Assembly: GCA_900323505.1 (NCBI GenBank)
Contig: OOIN01000003.1
Location: 1,302,001 to 1,366,000 of the forward strand
Direction: 5' to 3'
DNA length: 64,000 bases
Source of the DNA: Ustilago trichophora
Lineage: Eukaryota > Basidiomycota > Ustilaginomycetes > Ustilaginales > Ustilaginaceae
Under the pieces are notes generated by a model. The model had not been told where the DNA came from. It saw only the letters and a list, made by a program, of their open reading frames with translations, and did no database searches. Positions 10,458-20,947 of this stretch are shown piece by piece. Numbering within the stretch: position 1 is the stretch's first letter; each line of letters starts with the position of its first letter. Position numbers and translations under genes: made by a program.

Positions 10458-10897
10458 ACACTCAAACCAGCGGCGGGACGATCAGTATCCGTATAGGACT
10501 AGCTGGTCGAAACGGTTGTGTGGGTGTGCGATTCTGGTCAGTTTCTGTCTTTATGTGTCTATTCTTTTCGTTCTTTGACTTTGCAATTGATCGTGTGTTT
10601 CCAGTGCCGGTGCTGATTGGATTTGAGAAAACATTGGTGTATGCGTCAAGCCTTTCTGAGCAAGAAGAGGCAGTCCCGTTTGCACATGATCGTCTCACAG
10701 ACATCTCAAAACACGAACACACATACACACAAACACAAGATCGTGGATGGGAACAATATTGAGAGCATTCTTATAGGAGCGTGATGTGAAAGACGAAGAC
10801 GAAGAATACTTTGAGCTGATCAGTAGCGATCGAGGAACTTCGACATGACTGAGAGAGCAGTGATGGTGATGGTCAAAGATCGAGAACTAAAAGCTGG
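10458..10897. other. intergenic region between convergent secreted-protein genes
   Basis: 440 bp between two stop codons. It should contain both 3' UTRs. A short CA-rich patch lies near 10717-10737. No gene was seen. Confidence 0.5.
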
Positions 10898-11440
10898 TCA
10901 GTGAGCGACAGGCACCAAGTCGACAGGGTTTCCCAGGTGATAAGGCTTTGTGGTGGCAGAGCCCTCTCCGGGAGGGGGAGGAATCTCGGCCTGAAGAACC
11001 TTGTTCCAGTCGATAAACTTGTCGCCGACCTTAAAGATGATCTGGTTCTGGTCGGTGATGGTGAGGTTGAGATTGACCACAGTGCCCCGATAGTGGACAC
11101 CGAGGTTGCTGCCGAGGGAATGGGGCATCCACTGGAATCCACCGCCGACACCGTTGTCCTTGTCACCGCCGTCGAATCCAGCGTGAATCTGGCCTTCCTC
11201 CCAGTCGATACCGCAGCCCATGCCGATATGCTGCTTTGACATCTTGGGGAAGTATCCCTGGACTGAGGAGCCGAGAGCGCCACTCTGTTGGGTAGGAGGG
11301 ACTTTACTGTTGCCCTTTTCGCTCTTGGTCTGTCTCCATTTGACAAGGTCGGTAGGCTGCTTGGAGCCGCTTTCGATGCTGGCCGCAGAGCAGGTCACAG
11401 CTGCGGCCACGAGGGGAAGGAAGAAGGTGATAGACTTCAT
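10898..11440 (-). CDS. small secreted protein, 180 residues
   Basis: The ATG at 11438-11440 begins a textbook signal peptide (MKSITFFLPLVAAAVTCSA, cleavage near SAAS). The mature part is about 160 residues with Gly-rich segments (GMGCGIDWEEG, DGGDKDNGVGGGFQW), one visible Cys in the mature chain and predicted beta-type stretches (VHYRGTVVNLNLTITDQNQIIFKVGDKFIDW). NLT fits an N-glycosylation sequon. No membrane segment follows the signal peptide. I do not recognise the family. Size, secretion signal and the neighbouring secreted gene make it an effector or surface-protein candidate. The frame continues upstream of the ATG but with no better start. Confidence 0.8.
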   Translation of the reverse strand: MKSITFFLPLVAAAVTCSAASIESGSKQPTDLVKWRQTKSEKGNSKVPPTQQSGALGSSVQGYFPKMSKQHIGMGCGIDWEEGQIHAGFDGGDKDNGVGGGFQWMPHSLGSNLGVHYRGTVVNLNLTITDQNQIIFKVGDKFIDWNKVLQAEIPPPPGEGSATTKPYHLGNPVDLVPVAH

Positions 11441-12464
11441 TTCTTCTAAAGAGTTGAGAAATTGAGTTGGGGGAGTGAGGAAAGGATTGATGTTGGTCGT
11501 GAGTGTCGCTGCCTTTTTTACATGTGCAGCTGTCGTCACTACGACCTGTGTGCCACCAAGACTCTCGGACAGCAAACGCTGGTAGAACGTATCTCATTTG
11601 GTGGCCTCAGAGCGGTGAGGTCACCAGGTTGTACCTTGAGTGGTTCGTCGGGTGGGAGGCTTGAAAAGTGGGGCTTGCCAGGTCGACATCGAAATCGCGG
11701 TGACCCACAGAGCTTGAGGCACAATTCGCTACCTGGCTCGGACCGTTGTCACTCATTGTCGACGCGTGGCGTCGAGGTCCCACACGACTGAAGCCTCTTT
11801 GGAGCCGCCGATCCCACAGCTTCATCTCAGAATGAGGGGCTTGGTGTTGGCTCTGCCGTGATATCGTACCGGCCACAGAAGCGACGAAAGCAAGTCGTCC
11901 GAGTGAATGAGCCCTGGCAGTGATCGAGAGCAGAGCGTGACTGACTGGTCTGTGTCAAGTCAAGTCGAGAGAAGAGAAGGGAGGATCGTCCAACAGTTAC
12001 GCACTCCCTCTACTGTACGCGGTGGAATTTTGGCCAGATAAAACTTACGCGACTGTAAAATCCCCTTCTGCAATTTCACGCGCCTCCTCTGCGAAGAAAA
12101 AAAGAGACCAACATCTGCAGCTCGCGAGAGCAACACACACTTGAAATGGCTCCAAAAGTGGAGGAAAGGTATGCCATCATCATCATCCAGGGTTCTGCCA
12201 TTGCTTCGATGCACTGTATGCAGGAACGGCCGCACAACTTGTGTTGTCTCGACCTCAGCATCAACTCAGACCTCCTACCCTGAACAGAAGCGCCCGTCGA
12301 TGGGACTCAAGGCAGACACAGGAGCGCATCAATCTCATCGAGGAAACAGCCCAGCCTCGTCGGATAGTTTCCGAAGCACCCAGTACACACACGCAACTTG
12401 CACAACTCTGCCAGAAAGACTTTAACGCTACGTCTCTGCGTCAGCGCTAGCAAAAGCCGACGTC
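11441..12464. promoter_or_regulatory. divergent intergenic region (small secreted protein and SRS2)
   Basis: 1.0 kb between two divergent starts. It holds both promoters and a 45-codon upstream reading frame at 12146-12283. I saw no other supportable gene. Confidence 0.5.
12146..12283 (+). other. possible upstream ORF in the SRS2 leader
   Basis: A 45-codon frame starts at an ATG in reasonable context (TTGAAATGGCT) and ends 181 bp before the helicase ATG. If the transcript starts upstream of 12146 it would act as a uORF. I tried reading it as a first exon, but the acceptors I checked did not join in phase to the helicase frame. Confidence 0.3.
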
Positions 12465-15400
12465 ATGGCTTCCAGCGCCTCGACATCGCAACAAGAGGTC
12501 ATATCTCAAGCTGGTGGTAGCAGACATGGCGCCGACGCTACCCTGCCCGACACTGAAGCACACATCGTGCCTTCCTACCTCCGTGCACTCTCCCAATCGC
12601 AACTAGCCGCTGCTACGCACCCGCCAACATCATGCCTACAGATCTTAGCAGGACCCGGCTCGGGAAAGACTCGCGTACTCACATCAAGGGTCGCTTGGCT
12701 CGTCCTCGAACCCGCCAACCAGCTCAAGCCCGAAGACATTGTCGTCGTCACCTTTACCAATAAAGCGGCCAACGAGATGAAAATGCGTCTTGTCAAGCTC
12801 ATCGGCAAAGAAAGAGTCGACAACCTCATCATCGGCACCTTCCACTCGGTCTGCGCCCGATACTTGCGCAAGTACGGCCGGCTGATCTCGCTCCCTAACA
12901 ACTTTAGCATCATCGACTCGGACGATGCTAAGCGCATGATCAAGGCGATCCTCAAGGAGATCAAACCAGAGCTCGACAAGGAGCACATGTCGATCAAACC
13001 GGAGCAGGCCATGTCTGAGATCTCAAAGGCAAAGGCGAAGGAGATTGACCCCATCAGGTACAGGCAATTGGCGGATCAAGAGGCAGCAAAAGGACAGTCC
13101 AAGCGCGCGCCCATCGGCAACCAGCTCACCGCTTCTGCACCATTCAAACACATCATGGCTACCATCTACACCATGTATCAGCAGCAGCTTGTCGATGCCA
13201 ACGCTCTCGACTTCGATGATCTGCTCGTCTACGGAGTCCAGCTCTTTCGACACCAGAACCAAGTTGTCCGTAACGTCCGGCACGTTCTCGTCGACGAGTT
13301 TCAAGACACCAACATCACCCAGTACGAGCTCATGCGACTCGTTGCACGCGCTTCACAAGCTGTCAGCATTGTCGGAGATCCAGATCAGAGCATCTACGGC
13401 TGGCGAAGCGCAGAGATCGGCAACCTCGACAAGATGACCAAAGAGTTTAAGGGCACACAACAAGCACGACTCGAGGAAAACTATCGAAGTACCGGTGCCA
13501 TTCTTGAGCTCGCTCTCAAGGTGGTTCAGCAAGATACCTCGCGTGTGGACAAAGGCCTGTATACCTCCCATCCTCGCGGCCTACCTGTCGTCCTCAAGTG
13601 TCACGGTTCGGCCCAGCTCGAGGCTGCATACATCGCATCAGAAGTCAAGCGCATCATCGCGCACTCTGCAGGCATGCTCAACTACAACGACTTTGTCATT
13701 CTTCTCCGCTTCAATTACCTCTCACGTGCCCTCGAAGCCGAGCTGCAAGCCAAAGGCATCGATTCCAGGATGATCGGTGGTCACAAATTCTTTGATCGAA
13801 TGGAGGTCAAGGACTTGCTAGCCTACCTAGCTCTTGCTGACAATCCTGGATTCACACCAGCGTTCATTCGAGTCGTCAATGTGCCAAAGCGAGGCATTGG
13901 AGAGAAGAGCGTAGCTGACCTGCTCAACATGGCCAAAGCGGAGGGCTGCAAGCCAATGGAGCTCGTCGAGCGCTTAGTGCGAGGCGGCAAGAACCCAGGC
14001 ATCAGACCAAACATCAAGAAAGGCTTGAAGGATCTAGTCGAAGCTGTTGACGCCATTCGCCAAGCAGCCAGCGCTGGTACACCAGTAGCTCAGCTGATCG
14101 AGTTGCTTCTCGAAAAGATCAACTACGAAAACTACCTCAAGGCGCAATCGCTCCAAGACTACGAAGCGCGCTGGGGCAACGTCCAGGAACTCATCTCCTT
14201 CTCCACCATTGTTGCCCAGAACACCGCGTATCCTGATGAAAATGCACCCTCCATCCCGCTCGAAGAGATTCTCTCGCACACACTTTCCAACCAGGAAGGC
14301 GCTGACAGGCTCAAAACGCAGGACAACAGCGACGAAGACCAAGACGATGATTTTGAGGAGGTCGACATCAAACCAGCGACACGCAAGTCCTCGGCGCCGT
14401 CCAATCATCCTTTCTTCAACAAATTTGAAGCATCGAGAGGGCCGACTCGGTCGCAGCCACCTGCCAAGAGGGACGTCATCGACTTGTGCGACTCAAGCGA
14501 AGAGAGCCAGGAGGCAGCCAAAGTCACTGAAGTGAAGGCTGGTCCCTCGAAGAAGCGTCGCACCAAGAAGGAACAGTCTCCTTCTACAAAGATTGAGGAT
14601 GATGATGCAGATGCTGGCAAGGAGGGAGAGGCAAAGTCGTCCCTACTCACAAAGCTTGACGAGGTCGAAGACAAAGTTGGTACGAACACAAAGGAAGAAG
14701 ACCAAGATTCTGCTGATGAGGAAAGAAAGACTCCTCTACGCGTGTTCCTTGAAGCATCGATCCTCGCCACCGACATGGCCGCCGAAAACGAGCAGAAGGA
14801 CGAAAAGCAGAAGCCCAAAGTCACTCTCTCAACCTGCCACGCAGCCAAAGGTCTCGAATGGCCCGTCGTCTTCATTCCTGCCATCGAAGAAGGCTGCTTC
14901 CCCTCTTTCCGATGCGAGAGGCCGGATGAGATTGCTGAAGAGCGTCGGCTTCTCTACGTCGCCATGACACGAGCAGAGAGCATGCTCTACCTCACCCACG
15001 CTACAGCACGTATGCAGGGCAACGAGTCTCAGGATAAGTGTCTGAGCAACTTTGTTGCCTCTGTTGCCTCTAAACAAAACGGTGGATCTTGTGATGCCAA
15101 GAACGCGATCAAATTCTGCACATCCCGACCGGAGTTGGACACGGAGGCGATGAAGACTGTTGCCAAGGTGACCGGAAAGGCTCTGCCGAACGAGGACAAG
15201 ATCAAGGAGGCGATCGCTGAGTGGGAAAAGACGTCGGCGAAGGAACTGAAGCAGGTGGATCAGATGAACATCGGGCGCATGACTGGATTCGGTACGTATT
15301 CAAGCTACGGTGGTGCAGGTGGATACAGCTCAGCTGGCGTGCACAGCGGCGCTACCGGCGGCTGGAACTCGTCGATGGGGTTCGGGCTGTACAGCGACGA

Positions 15401-15992
15401 TGGTCTGCGATCGCGCAGCCAAGGTGGATCAAGCAGTGGAGATGTTAAGAAAGTGCTTGGATTCACGCCGCCCACTCTCGGCAGCTTTTCTTCTGCTGTG
15501 GACGACGATGCGTCTCCTCCACCGGTCTACTCAGGATTCCAACGAGCCTCATCTCTCGGAGGAGTTTCAATCCGACCAGGCGGCGGATTCGGCGCCTTCT
15601 CAAGCCGCACCTCTACCCTCCCCACCCCTTCCACCTCTTCACTCGGAGGCAGACGCAAACAACCCTTGATCCCACCCTCACGCCAACCACCACCCCCAGC
15701 TTCCTTCACAGACGCAGTCCGCCTCCGAGCACGACCAGAAGACTCGGTCGCCCTAGCTCGCGAGGACGGCACAGCCCCTCGTCCCCGAGCAGACCTCAAC
15801 AGCTTTCAGCAAGCGCATTCTCAAGGGATCAGTAGCATCTTGAACATGCTACCTGCTTCAGAGCCCGATTCGATTTCAGAAGGAGGGTCTAGGAGCTCAC
15901 CTATCGTTATTGGCGAGATTGGACCCAATGCGAATGGGAGCGGTTTGGGTAATAGGGGGAAAAGGCGTCTTGGGATGATGCGAAGGTTCTAA
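12465..15992 (+). CDS. SRS2: SRS2/UvrD-type 3'-5' DNA helicase (SF1)
   Basis: A single exon encodes 1175 residues, almost exactly the size of yeast Srs2. SF1A motifs are in order: Walker A AGPGSGKTR (residues 62-70), motif Ic TFTNKAANEM, motif II VDEFQDTN (about 275), motif III GDPDQSIYGWR (about 303), motif IV ENYRST (about 338), motif V TCHAAKGLEWPVVF (about 790) and motif VI RRLLYVAMTRA (about 830). A long acidic, disordered insertion at about 620-760 separates the 2B region from motif V. The C-terminal third is Gly/Ser/Pro-rich, where Srs2 carries its Rad51- and PCNA/SUMO-binding parts. The likely role is disruption of Rad51 filaments and fork-associated repair. It could alternatively be a fungal PcrA-like paralogue. 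It is convergent with the next gene, 72 bp apart. Confidence 0.93.
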   Translation: MASSASTSQQEVISQAGGSRHGADATLPDTEAHIVPSYLRALSQSQLAAATHPPTSCLQILAGPGSGKTRVLTSRVAWLVLEPANQLKPEDIVVVTFTNKAANEMKMRLVKLIGKERVDNLIIGTFHSVCARYLRKYGRLISLPNNFSIIDSDDAKRMIKAILKEIKPELDKEHMSIKPEQAMSEISKAKAKEIDPIRYRQLADQEAAKGQSKRAPIGNQLTASAPFKHIMATIYTMYQQQLVDANALDFDDLLVYGVQLFRHQNQVVRNVRHVLVDEFQDTNITQYELMRLVARASQAVSIVGDPDQSIYGWRSAEIGNLDKMTKEFKGTQQARLEENYRSTGAILELALKVVQQDTSRVDKGLYTSHPRGLPVVLKCHGSAQLEAAYIASEVKRIIAHSAGMLNYNDFVILLRFNYLSRALEAELQAKGIDSRMIGGHKFFDRMEVKDLLAYLALADNPGFTPAFIRVVNVPKRGIGEKSVADLLNMAKAEGCKPMELVERLVRGGKNPGIRPNIKKGLKDLVEAVDAIRQAASAGTPVAQLIELLLEKINYENYLKAQSLQDYEARWGNVQELISFSTIVAQNTAYPDENAPSIPLEEILSHTLSNQEGADRLKTQDNSDEDQDDDFEEVDIKPATRKSSAPSNHPFFNKFEASRGPTRSQPPAKRDVIDLCDSSEESQEAAKVTEVKAGPSKKRRTKKEQSPSTKIEDDDADAGKEGEAKSSLLTKLDEVEDKVGTNTKEEDQDSADEERKTPLRVFLEASILATDMAAENEQKDEKQKPKVTLSTCHAAKGLEWPVVFIPAIEEGCFPSFRCERPDEIAEERRLLYVAMTRAESMLYLTHATARMQGNESQDKCLSNFVASVASKQNGGSCDAKNAIKFCTSRPELDTEAMKTVAKVTGKALPNEDKIKEAIAEWEKTSAKELKQVDQMNIGRMTGFGTYSSYGGAGGYSSAGVHSGATGGWNSSMGFGLYSDDGLRSRSQGGSSSGDVKKVLGFTPPTLGSFSSAVDDDASPPPVYSGFQRASSLGGVSIRPGGGFGAFSSRTSTLPTPSTSSLGGRRKQPLIPPSRQPPPPASFTDAVRLRARPEDSVALAREDGTAPRPRADLNSFQQAHSQGISSILNMLPASEPDSISEGGSRSSPIVIGEIGPNANGSGLGNRGKRRLGMMRRF

Positions 15993-16064
15993 TCACGGCC
16001 ACTTGGTTTGGCTGTAAGCATTGCGTGGTAATGAAGGAGTGTAACTTATTGCATCTCTATTGAT

Positions 16065-17279
16065 CTATGCTGAGAGGGGAAAGTCGATGCCATTCACTCG
16101 GATCCTATCCCTCTTCTCCATGATTCCAGTCCCAGTCTCATACTCCTCCAACAAACCCTTGTTCACTTTACTACCTCCACAAACCTCCACTACAACATTC
16201 AGCTTCTTCCTCCCTCCTTCTCGCTCCATCTTTCCCTGGAGCACCTTTGAGCTTTGAAGAACGCTTTCCAAAATCCATGGATGCAAAACGGGCGTCAGAG
16301 CGCTGGCACAACTCAACTCGACCATTCTCTCCTCGACATCGGGAAGCTTGCTAAACTGCCAACATGCGCTAGCGCTGAGGTTGTCGGTGACGGTGAGTGT
16401 CACAATCTCTTGATCGGGGGAAGAGGAGTGGAAGCGGATGGCGTCGTGGAGGGTGGTGAGGGAGCATTTTTTGGTTCCCATCGAGGTGCATTTGCTTTCG
16501 ATTGCTTGCAGTATCACCACGTCTTTTGGCAAAGAAGAGGAAGGAGAGGAAAGAAACTGGTCAAAGGAGCGATTGAAAGAGTCGACGCCAAAGTTTTGGA
16601 CGGCAACCAAGACGGGTGCTTGGGTTGACGAGGTTGTGTTTTTGGTTACACCCTGAATGATGCCTCTGATCAATCCTCCTCCGCCAACGCTGCTGATCAG
16701 CACGTCGACCTCCCCTTCACCTTCTTTCTGTGCCTGTTGAAATTGCTCGTATACCTCGTCAACCAATCCACTGTGTCCAGCAACCAACTCATCCCCCTCG
16801 AAAGGATGCACATAAACCGCACCTTCCATCTCTTCCACCAGCCGTAAAGCCGCCCCGTTCGCCTGGTCCCACGAATCACCTCCAACCACAACCTTTGCCC
16901 CATTGTCTCTCAGCTTCTCCACCACATCAGCCTCCGTTGACGTAGGCACACAAATCGTACATCCTACGCCAGCTCTACTGGCAGCATATGCGACGGCTAA
17001 GCCTGCATTGCCTCCAGAGCTCGAGATAAGGTGCGTGTTGGAGGCGCCGTTTTTAAGGATCGCAGATTGGCAGATTTTGCCGATACCACGAATCTTGAAG
17101 CTGCCAGAGGGTTGATCGCAGTCGAGCTTGAGATAAATGTTGTGACCGGTGCGGGCAGAGAGGGTAGGAGAGAGGTAGAGGGGTGTGCGGTGGTGAAGGG
17201 GTGCAGAGACCGGGTTGGAGGCCGTAGGGACTTGGCCCGTTGGTGAGAGGACAGCGATGGGGTCGATGGGGATGGTCAT
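16065..17279 (-). CDS. CHA1: PLP-dependent L-serine/L-threonine dehydratase
   Basis: 404 residues, tryptophan-synthase-beta fold type II. The Schiff-base lysine is K62 in PSGSFKIRG. The substrate/Asn loop is SSGGNAG (about residues 87-93), and the phosphate-binding Gly loop is SSVGGGGLIRG (about 196-206). The Cys near the C-terminus (VEVCGGS) sits where serine dehydratases place a cofactor-ring contact residue. There is no C-terminal ACT domain, so it is a catabolic enzyme making pyruvate or 2-oxobutyrate plus ammonia, not the regulated biosynthetic Ilv1 type. The start ATG is at 17277-17279. The CHA1 name is by family; substrate preference cannot be read from sequence. Confidence 0.88.
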   Translation of the reverse strand: MTIPIDPIAVLSPTGQVPTASNPVSAPLHHRTPLYLSPTLSARTGHNIYLKLDCDQPSGSFKIRGIGKICQSAILKNGASNTHLISSSGGNAGLAVAYAASRAGVGCTICVPTSTEADVVEKLRDNGAKVVVGGDSWDQANGAALRLVEEMEGAVYVHPFEGDELVAGHSGLVDEVYEQFQQAQKEGEGEVDVLISSVGGGGLIRGIIQGVTKNTTSSTQAPVLVAVQNFGVDSFNRSFDQFLSSPSSSLPKDVVILQAIESKCTSMGTKKCSLTTLHDAIRFHSSSPDQEIVTLTVTDNLSASACWQFSKLPDVEERMVELSCASALTPVLHPWILESVLQSSKVLQGKMEREGGRKKLNVVVEVCGGSKVNKGLLEEYETGTGIMEKRDRIRVNGIDFPLSA

Positions 17280-17679
17280 CGTGACAAAATGTAGCTCAGA
17301 ATTGTGATGGCAGGAGGGTGGGGGAGAAGTAAAGTGACGAGCCTGCTCTATGGATCAGATGTGATGAGGAGATGGTGGAAGTCAGCGTACACAAGCAGCT
17401 TCCGGTTTTGCCGCGTGGCTTCGAAAGAGCCCGGCGACTGTTCGGCGAATTTCTGACTGCTTCTTCTTGCTGTCGGGCTGTTTGAGCTCTCATCCGGGTT
17501 CAGGGTCCTCGGCTTCTCCGCGGATCCTGCGTCAATCTTCCAAAGTTCACAATCACATACGTCTCCACGTCGTTCAGGCCCGGGCAAAGTTCTCCTAACA
17601 GATGCAACGGATCTTGTCAAAGTTGATCTATGATTGCAGAGAGTGGCGAGTGAATGTATACTAGTGCGGGCGAGTTTCT
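17280..17679. promoter_or_regulatory. intergenic region upstream of the dehydratase gene
   Basis: A 400-bp spacer between two minus-strand genes. It holds the 3' end of the EF-G2 gene and the dehydratase promoter. No other gene was seen. Confidence 0.5.
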
Positions 17680-20652
17680 CTATCGACCCAACTCTTGCAA
17701 AATCTCACCCTGCCTATGGGCTGAAACTTTTGCAAACCCTTGGAGCTGCATGCTAAACTGCGCATTTCCCGCTGTCAAGGCACGCAATTTCGACGAGTAT
17801 CTGACCAGATTTGCCAGTGGTACAACAGCGTGAATCTCGGCTTTACCGTTTCCACTTGCCGCACCATCTCCACTTTTACCCTGAGCGCCGGAGGAGGAAG
17901 CGGAAGATTGCTGTTCGAATCTGTTGGTCATTTTGGGGATGTACACCTCTTCCACTGCATCATTGCTATTCGTTTGAGCGGCTGAGACGGAGGTGGAAAG
18001 ATGCACAACATCCTGTACAAGACCGTCCTGTTCGGCAGTGATATCATTGATGACTTTACCCAGATGAGGCTCGGGCACGGTGATGCGGGTTGTCATCATA
18101 GGCTCCATGAGTGAGGTCAATGCAGTTGCGGGCGCAGTGGTGAGACCGGTGGAAGGGTCGATCTTGGGTTCACTGCGCAGGAGCTTGCGCAAGTGGTGCG
18201 AGAGGAGATACGAGATGGACGCCGAGGATGAGAGCTCGCCAAAGAATTGGATGTTGGAGATCGAGATCTCCAAACCCATCAATGGGTTCGATGTTAGAGG
18301 ACCACGGGAGAGTGCGGCGACCATACCGGTTTTGAACATGGTTTCCACTGTGGCAAGATCGACTCCGGGAGGAAGGCCAGCGGTGGTGGCTGTAGTCGAG
18401 TCGGAGGTCTTGGAGGCTGCGGCAGTGGACTTGGATCGAGTCTGCCTTGGAGACTCGGCAAGATATGCTTCTATATCACCTTCGTCCTCAGCCCCTGCCT
18501 TAACTTTCCCGATCTTACCAGCCTCATCGCCTTCAGAAGCAAAAGAGACATGCACGACATTCCCCCCAAACACCGCGGCATCACTCGCATGCATCCTATC
18601 CATTTCATCCTCACCCAAACCCCTCACCCGCATCTTGGCCCCAATCTTGATCCTCTTCCCCACCAACTCCCTCTCCACCACCTCGTCCACCTCCAACCAA
18701 CCCACCCCTTCCTCCAACGTCTCCCTGTACGACACCCTGACAGCACCCATCCTGGCATTAACCCCAAACTCGTTCTCGAGACGATCCTTGGCAATCTCCA
18801 AGTGCAATTCTCCCATCCCACTCAACACGGTTTGCCCCGTCGTTCCCTCGCCCGATTCATCGAGACGCAACGATGGATCTGTTCGAATCAAGAGATTGAG
18901 CGCCTCGGAGACGCTATCGACATCGGATTTCGACGCGGGCTCCAGGGACATGCTGAATACGGGCGGGGGGATGTGGACCCTCTTCAGGCGGAGAGATTTC
19001 ACTTCGGATGGATCGAGCGGTTTCGCCGAAGAAGATGATGTGTTGTTGGGAGCGGTAGATATGTCAACGAGTGTATCGCCTGTGCGGGTGTCTCGTAGAC
19101 CGAGAATTACGCCAATTTGCCCCGCGCGGAGTGTGGCTGTCTCGACGTATTGGTCTGCAAAGGGAAAGAGAACCCGAGACAGTCGCTCTCGAGCGCCGGT
19201 TGTGGTGTTGAACAGCACACTTGAGCGATGCAGTGTGCCAGAGTAGACACGGACGAACGTCGTAGGTCCTCTACGCTTGTCGTGGACGACTTTAAATGCT
19301 AGAGCTGTGGTTCGTTTGTCGTTGAGCGAGATCGAGACTTCTTTACCACTGCTTGCCTCTGCGGGTTGTTCCTTGTCGCTCTTTGAGGCCTTGGTGGTGG
19401 CGGCGGCGGCTTTGGAGGCGACGGTTCCAGTCACACCAGGCTTGTCCGCAGGGCTAGGTAAGAAGTCTCCAATGGCATCTAAAAGCGGTTGTACACCGAC
19501 GTTTTTCGCCGCGGATCCGCAGAGTACGGGTAAGATGGTTCCTGCCAAAGTCTGCCTTCGAATGGCTTGCCTAACGGATGCGGAGGGCATCTTGGAGTGC
19601 GGTTCCTCGTTCGAACCTGTCGGCAGACTAAAGAGCTCCTCCAGCAGCCGATCGTCGAGAGACGCCAAACACTCGACCAGTGCGTGCCTGGCCTCCTTCG
19701 CCTCTGCGTACATCTCATGTGCCTCGGTAAGCGGAGATCGCGTTACAACCTCTCCTGCTTTCCCGGTGAATGTCAAAGCTTGAATCTCCACAAGATCGAC
19801 CAACCCTTCGATTCCCGGTTCGTCCTTGCCTTTGACCGGAATGGGCAACTGCAAGAGCAGCGGTCGCTGATGCATCCCAGACCGAATGACACTCCTCAAC
19901 GACTGTGCTACCGAGCTTCCCATCCGATCCAGCTTGTTGATGAACAGAATCGATGCCTTGACATCGTACCTTGCCGCCTGAGACCACACATTTTCCGTCT
20001 GCGATTCCACCCCTTCCACACCATCCAGTACCACCACGGCTCCATCCACCACACGTAGCGTGCGCTCGACTTCGATGCCAAAATCGATATGACCCGGAGT
20101 ATCAACCAGTGTGATACCCACCGTATCCCTTTCACCTTTTCCCACCTTTCCTTTGGTGCTTGATGAAGATGGGGCGGGCCACCAAACAGGACCAACGGCA
20201 GCGGATTGAATAGTGATCCCACGCTGCCTCTCTTGCTCGAGGAAATCTGTCACTGTGCTTCCTGAGTCTACATCTCCTGGAACGGCCCCTGATGCAGAGG
20301 TGCCACCGAGTGCATTGGTGAGGTGGAGCAGACGCTCGGTGAGCGTGGTCTTACCTGCATCGATGTGGGCAATGATGGAGATGTTGCGTAAAGCTGAGAT
20401 AGGATGCTTCTCTGCATGTGGAGCTGATGCGCCAGCCACTTGCCATAGAGAAGGAGTGGTGAAGAGTGAGCGGCTGGAGGTAAGGACGGCAGACACTTTT
20501 GGAAGGATGTGTCGAGCAGATGTGGTATGGGACGAGGAGAGGTTGTGGAGGGTAGCGGTGCGTAAAGTCGACAACGTTCGAGAAGTTGCTTGCCAGGACG
20601 ACAACGTTATGCCCGCCATCCGGCTAGTACAGCAACGACGTGCCAGACTCAT
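17680..20652 (-). CDS. MEF2: mitochondrial elongation factor G2 / ribosome-releasing factor 2
   Basis: About 990 residues from the ATG at 20650-20652. The frame extends to a GTG at 20811, which is not a likely fungal start. The first 80 residues are rich in Arg, Ser, Thr and Leu, as in a mitochondrial presequence. GTPase motifs are G1 AHIDAGKT (95-102), the switch-I stretch DFLEQERQRGITIQSAA, G3 DTPGHIDF and G4 NKLD. Domain II, the EF-G domain IV signature (MGELHLEIAKDRLENEFG) and domains IV-V follow. Two Ser/Thr/Ala-rich insertions make it longer than usual. GFM2/Mef2 proteins recycle mitochondrial ribosomes together with RRF. The family is distinguished from EF-G1 (Mef1) mainly by overall sequence, so that choice is an inference. 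Confidence 0.88.
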   Translation of the reverse strand: MSLARRCCTSRMAGITLSSWQATSRTLSTLRTATLHNLSSSHTTSARHILPKVSAVLTSSRSLFTTPSLWQVAGASAPHAEKHPISALRNISIIAHIDAGKTTLTERLLHLTNALGGTSASGAVPGDVDSGSTVTDFLEQERQRGITIQSAAVGPVWWPAPSSSSTKGKVGKGERDTVGITLVDTPGHIDFGIEVERTLRVVDGAVVVLDGVEGVESQTENVWSQAARYDVKASILFINKLDRMGSSVAQSLRSVIRSGMHQRPLLLQLPIPVKGKDEPGIEGLVDLVEIQALTFTGKAGEVVTRSPLTEAHEMYAEAKEARHALVECLASLDDRLLEELFSLPTGSNEEPHSKMPSASVRQAIRRQTLAGTILPVLCGSAAKNVGVQPLLDAIGDFLPSPADKPGVTGTVASKAAAATTKASKSDKEQPAEASSGKEVSISLNDKRTTALAFKVVHDKRRGPTTFVRVYSGTLHRSSVLFNTTTGARERLSRVLFPFADQYVETATLRAGQIGVILGLRDTRTGDTLVDISTAPNNTSSSSAKPLDPSEVKSLRLKRVHIPPPVFSMSLEPASKSDVDSVSEALNLLIRTDPSLRLDESGEGTTGQTVLSGMGELHLEIAKDRLENEFGVNARMGAVRVSYRETLEEGVGWLEVDEVVERELVGKRIKIGAKMRVRGLGEDEMDRMHASDAAVFGGNVVHVSFASEGDEAGKIGKVKAGAEDEGDIEAYLAESPRQTRSKSTAAASKTSDSTTATTAGLPPGVDLATVETMFKTGMVAALSRGPLTSNPLMGLEISISNIQFFGELSSSASISYLLSHHLRKLLRSEPKIDPSTGLTTAPATALTSLMEPMMTTRITVPEPHLGKVINDITAEQDGLVQDVVHLSTSVSAAQTNSNDAVEEVYIPKMTNRFEQQSSASSSGAQGKSGDGAASGNGKAEIHAVVPLANLVRYSSKLRALTAGNAQFSMQLQGFAKVSAHRQGEILQELGR

Positions 20653-20947
20653 CGCACTAATATGGAGCTCTTGAGCGAGCTGTGTAAGGCAGTGAGAGGT
20701 TGCTGTAGGCACGGTCGAAGGTAACGAATTGGTGAAACAACCTCGAGCACTTCTTCTTAACTCACCAAAAATTGACTTCCGACTTCCGCGATTTTCGCCC
20801 CTCCCTCTCACATCAGAACCACCTCCTGAGCTCGTGATTCAACAACACACATCACCCAGACAGATCAACCACAGCAGCAAAACGGTCATATGAGCCGTTT
20901 CAAGGATATTCAGATCTATTACAAAGGAAAAAGACGATGCAGTGTAA

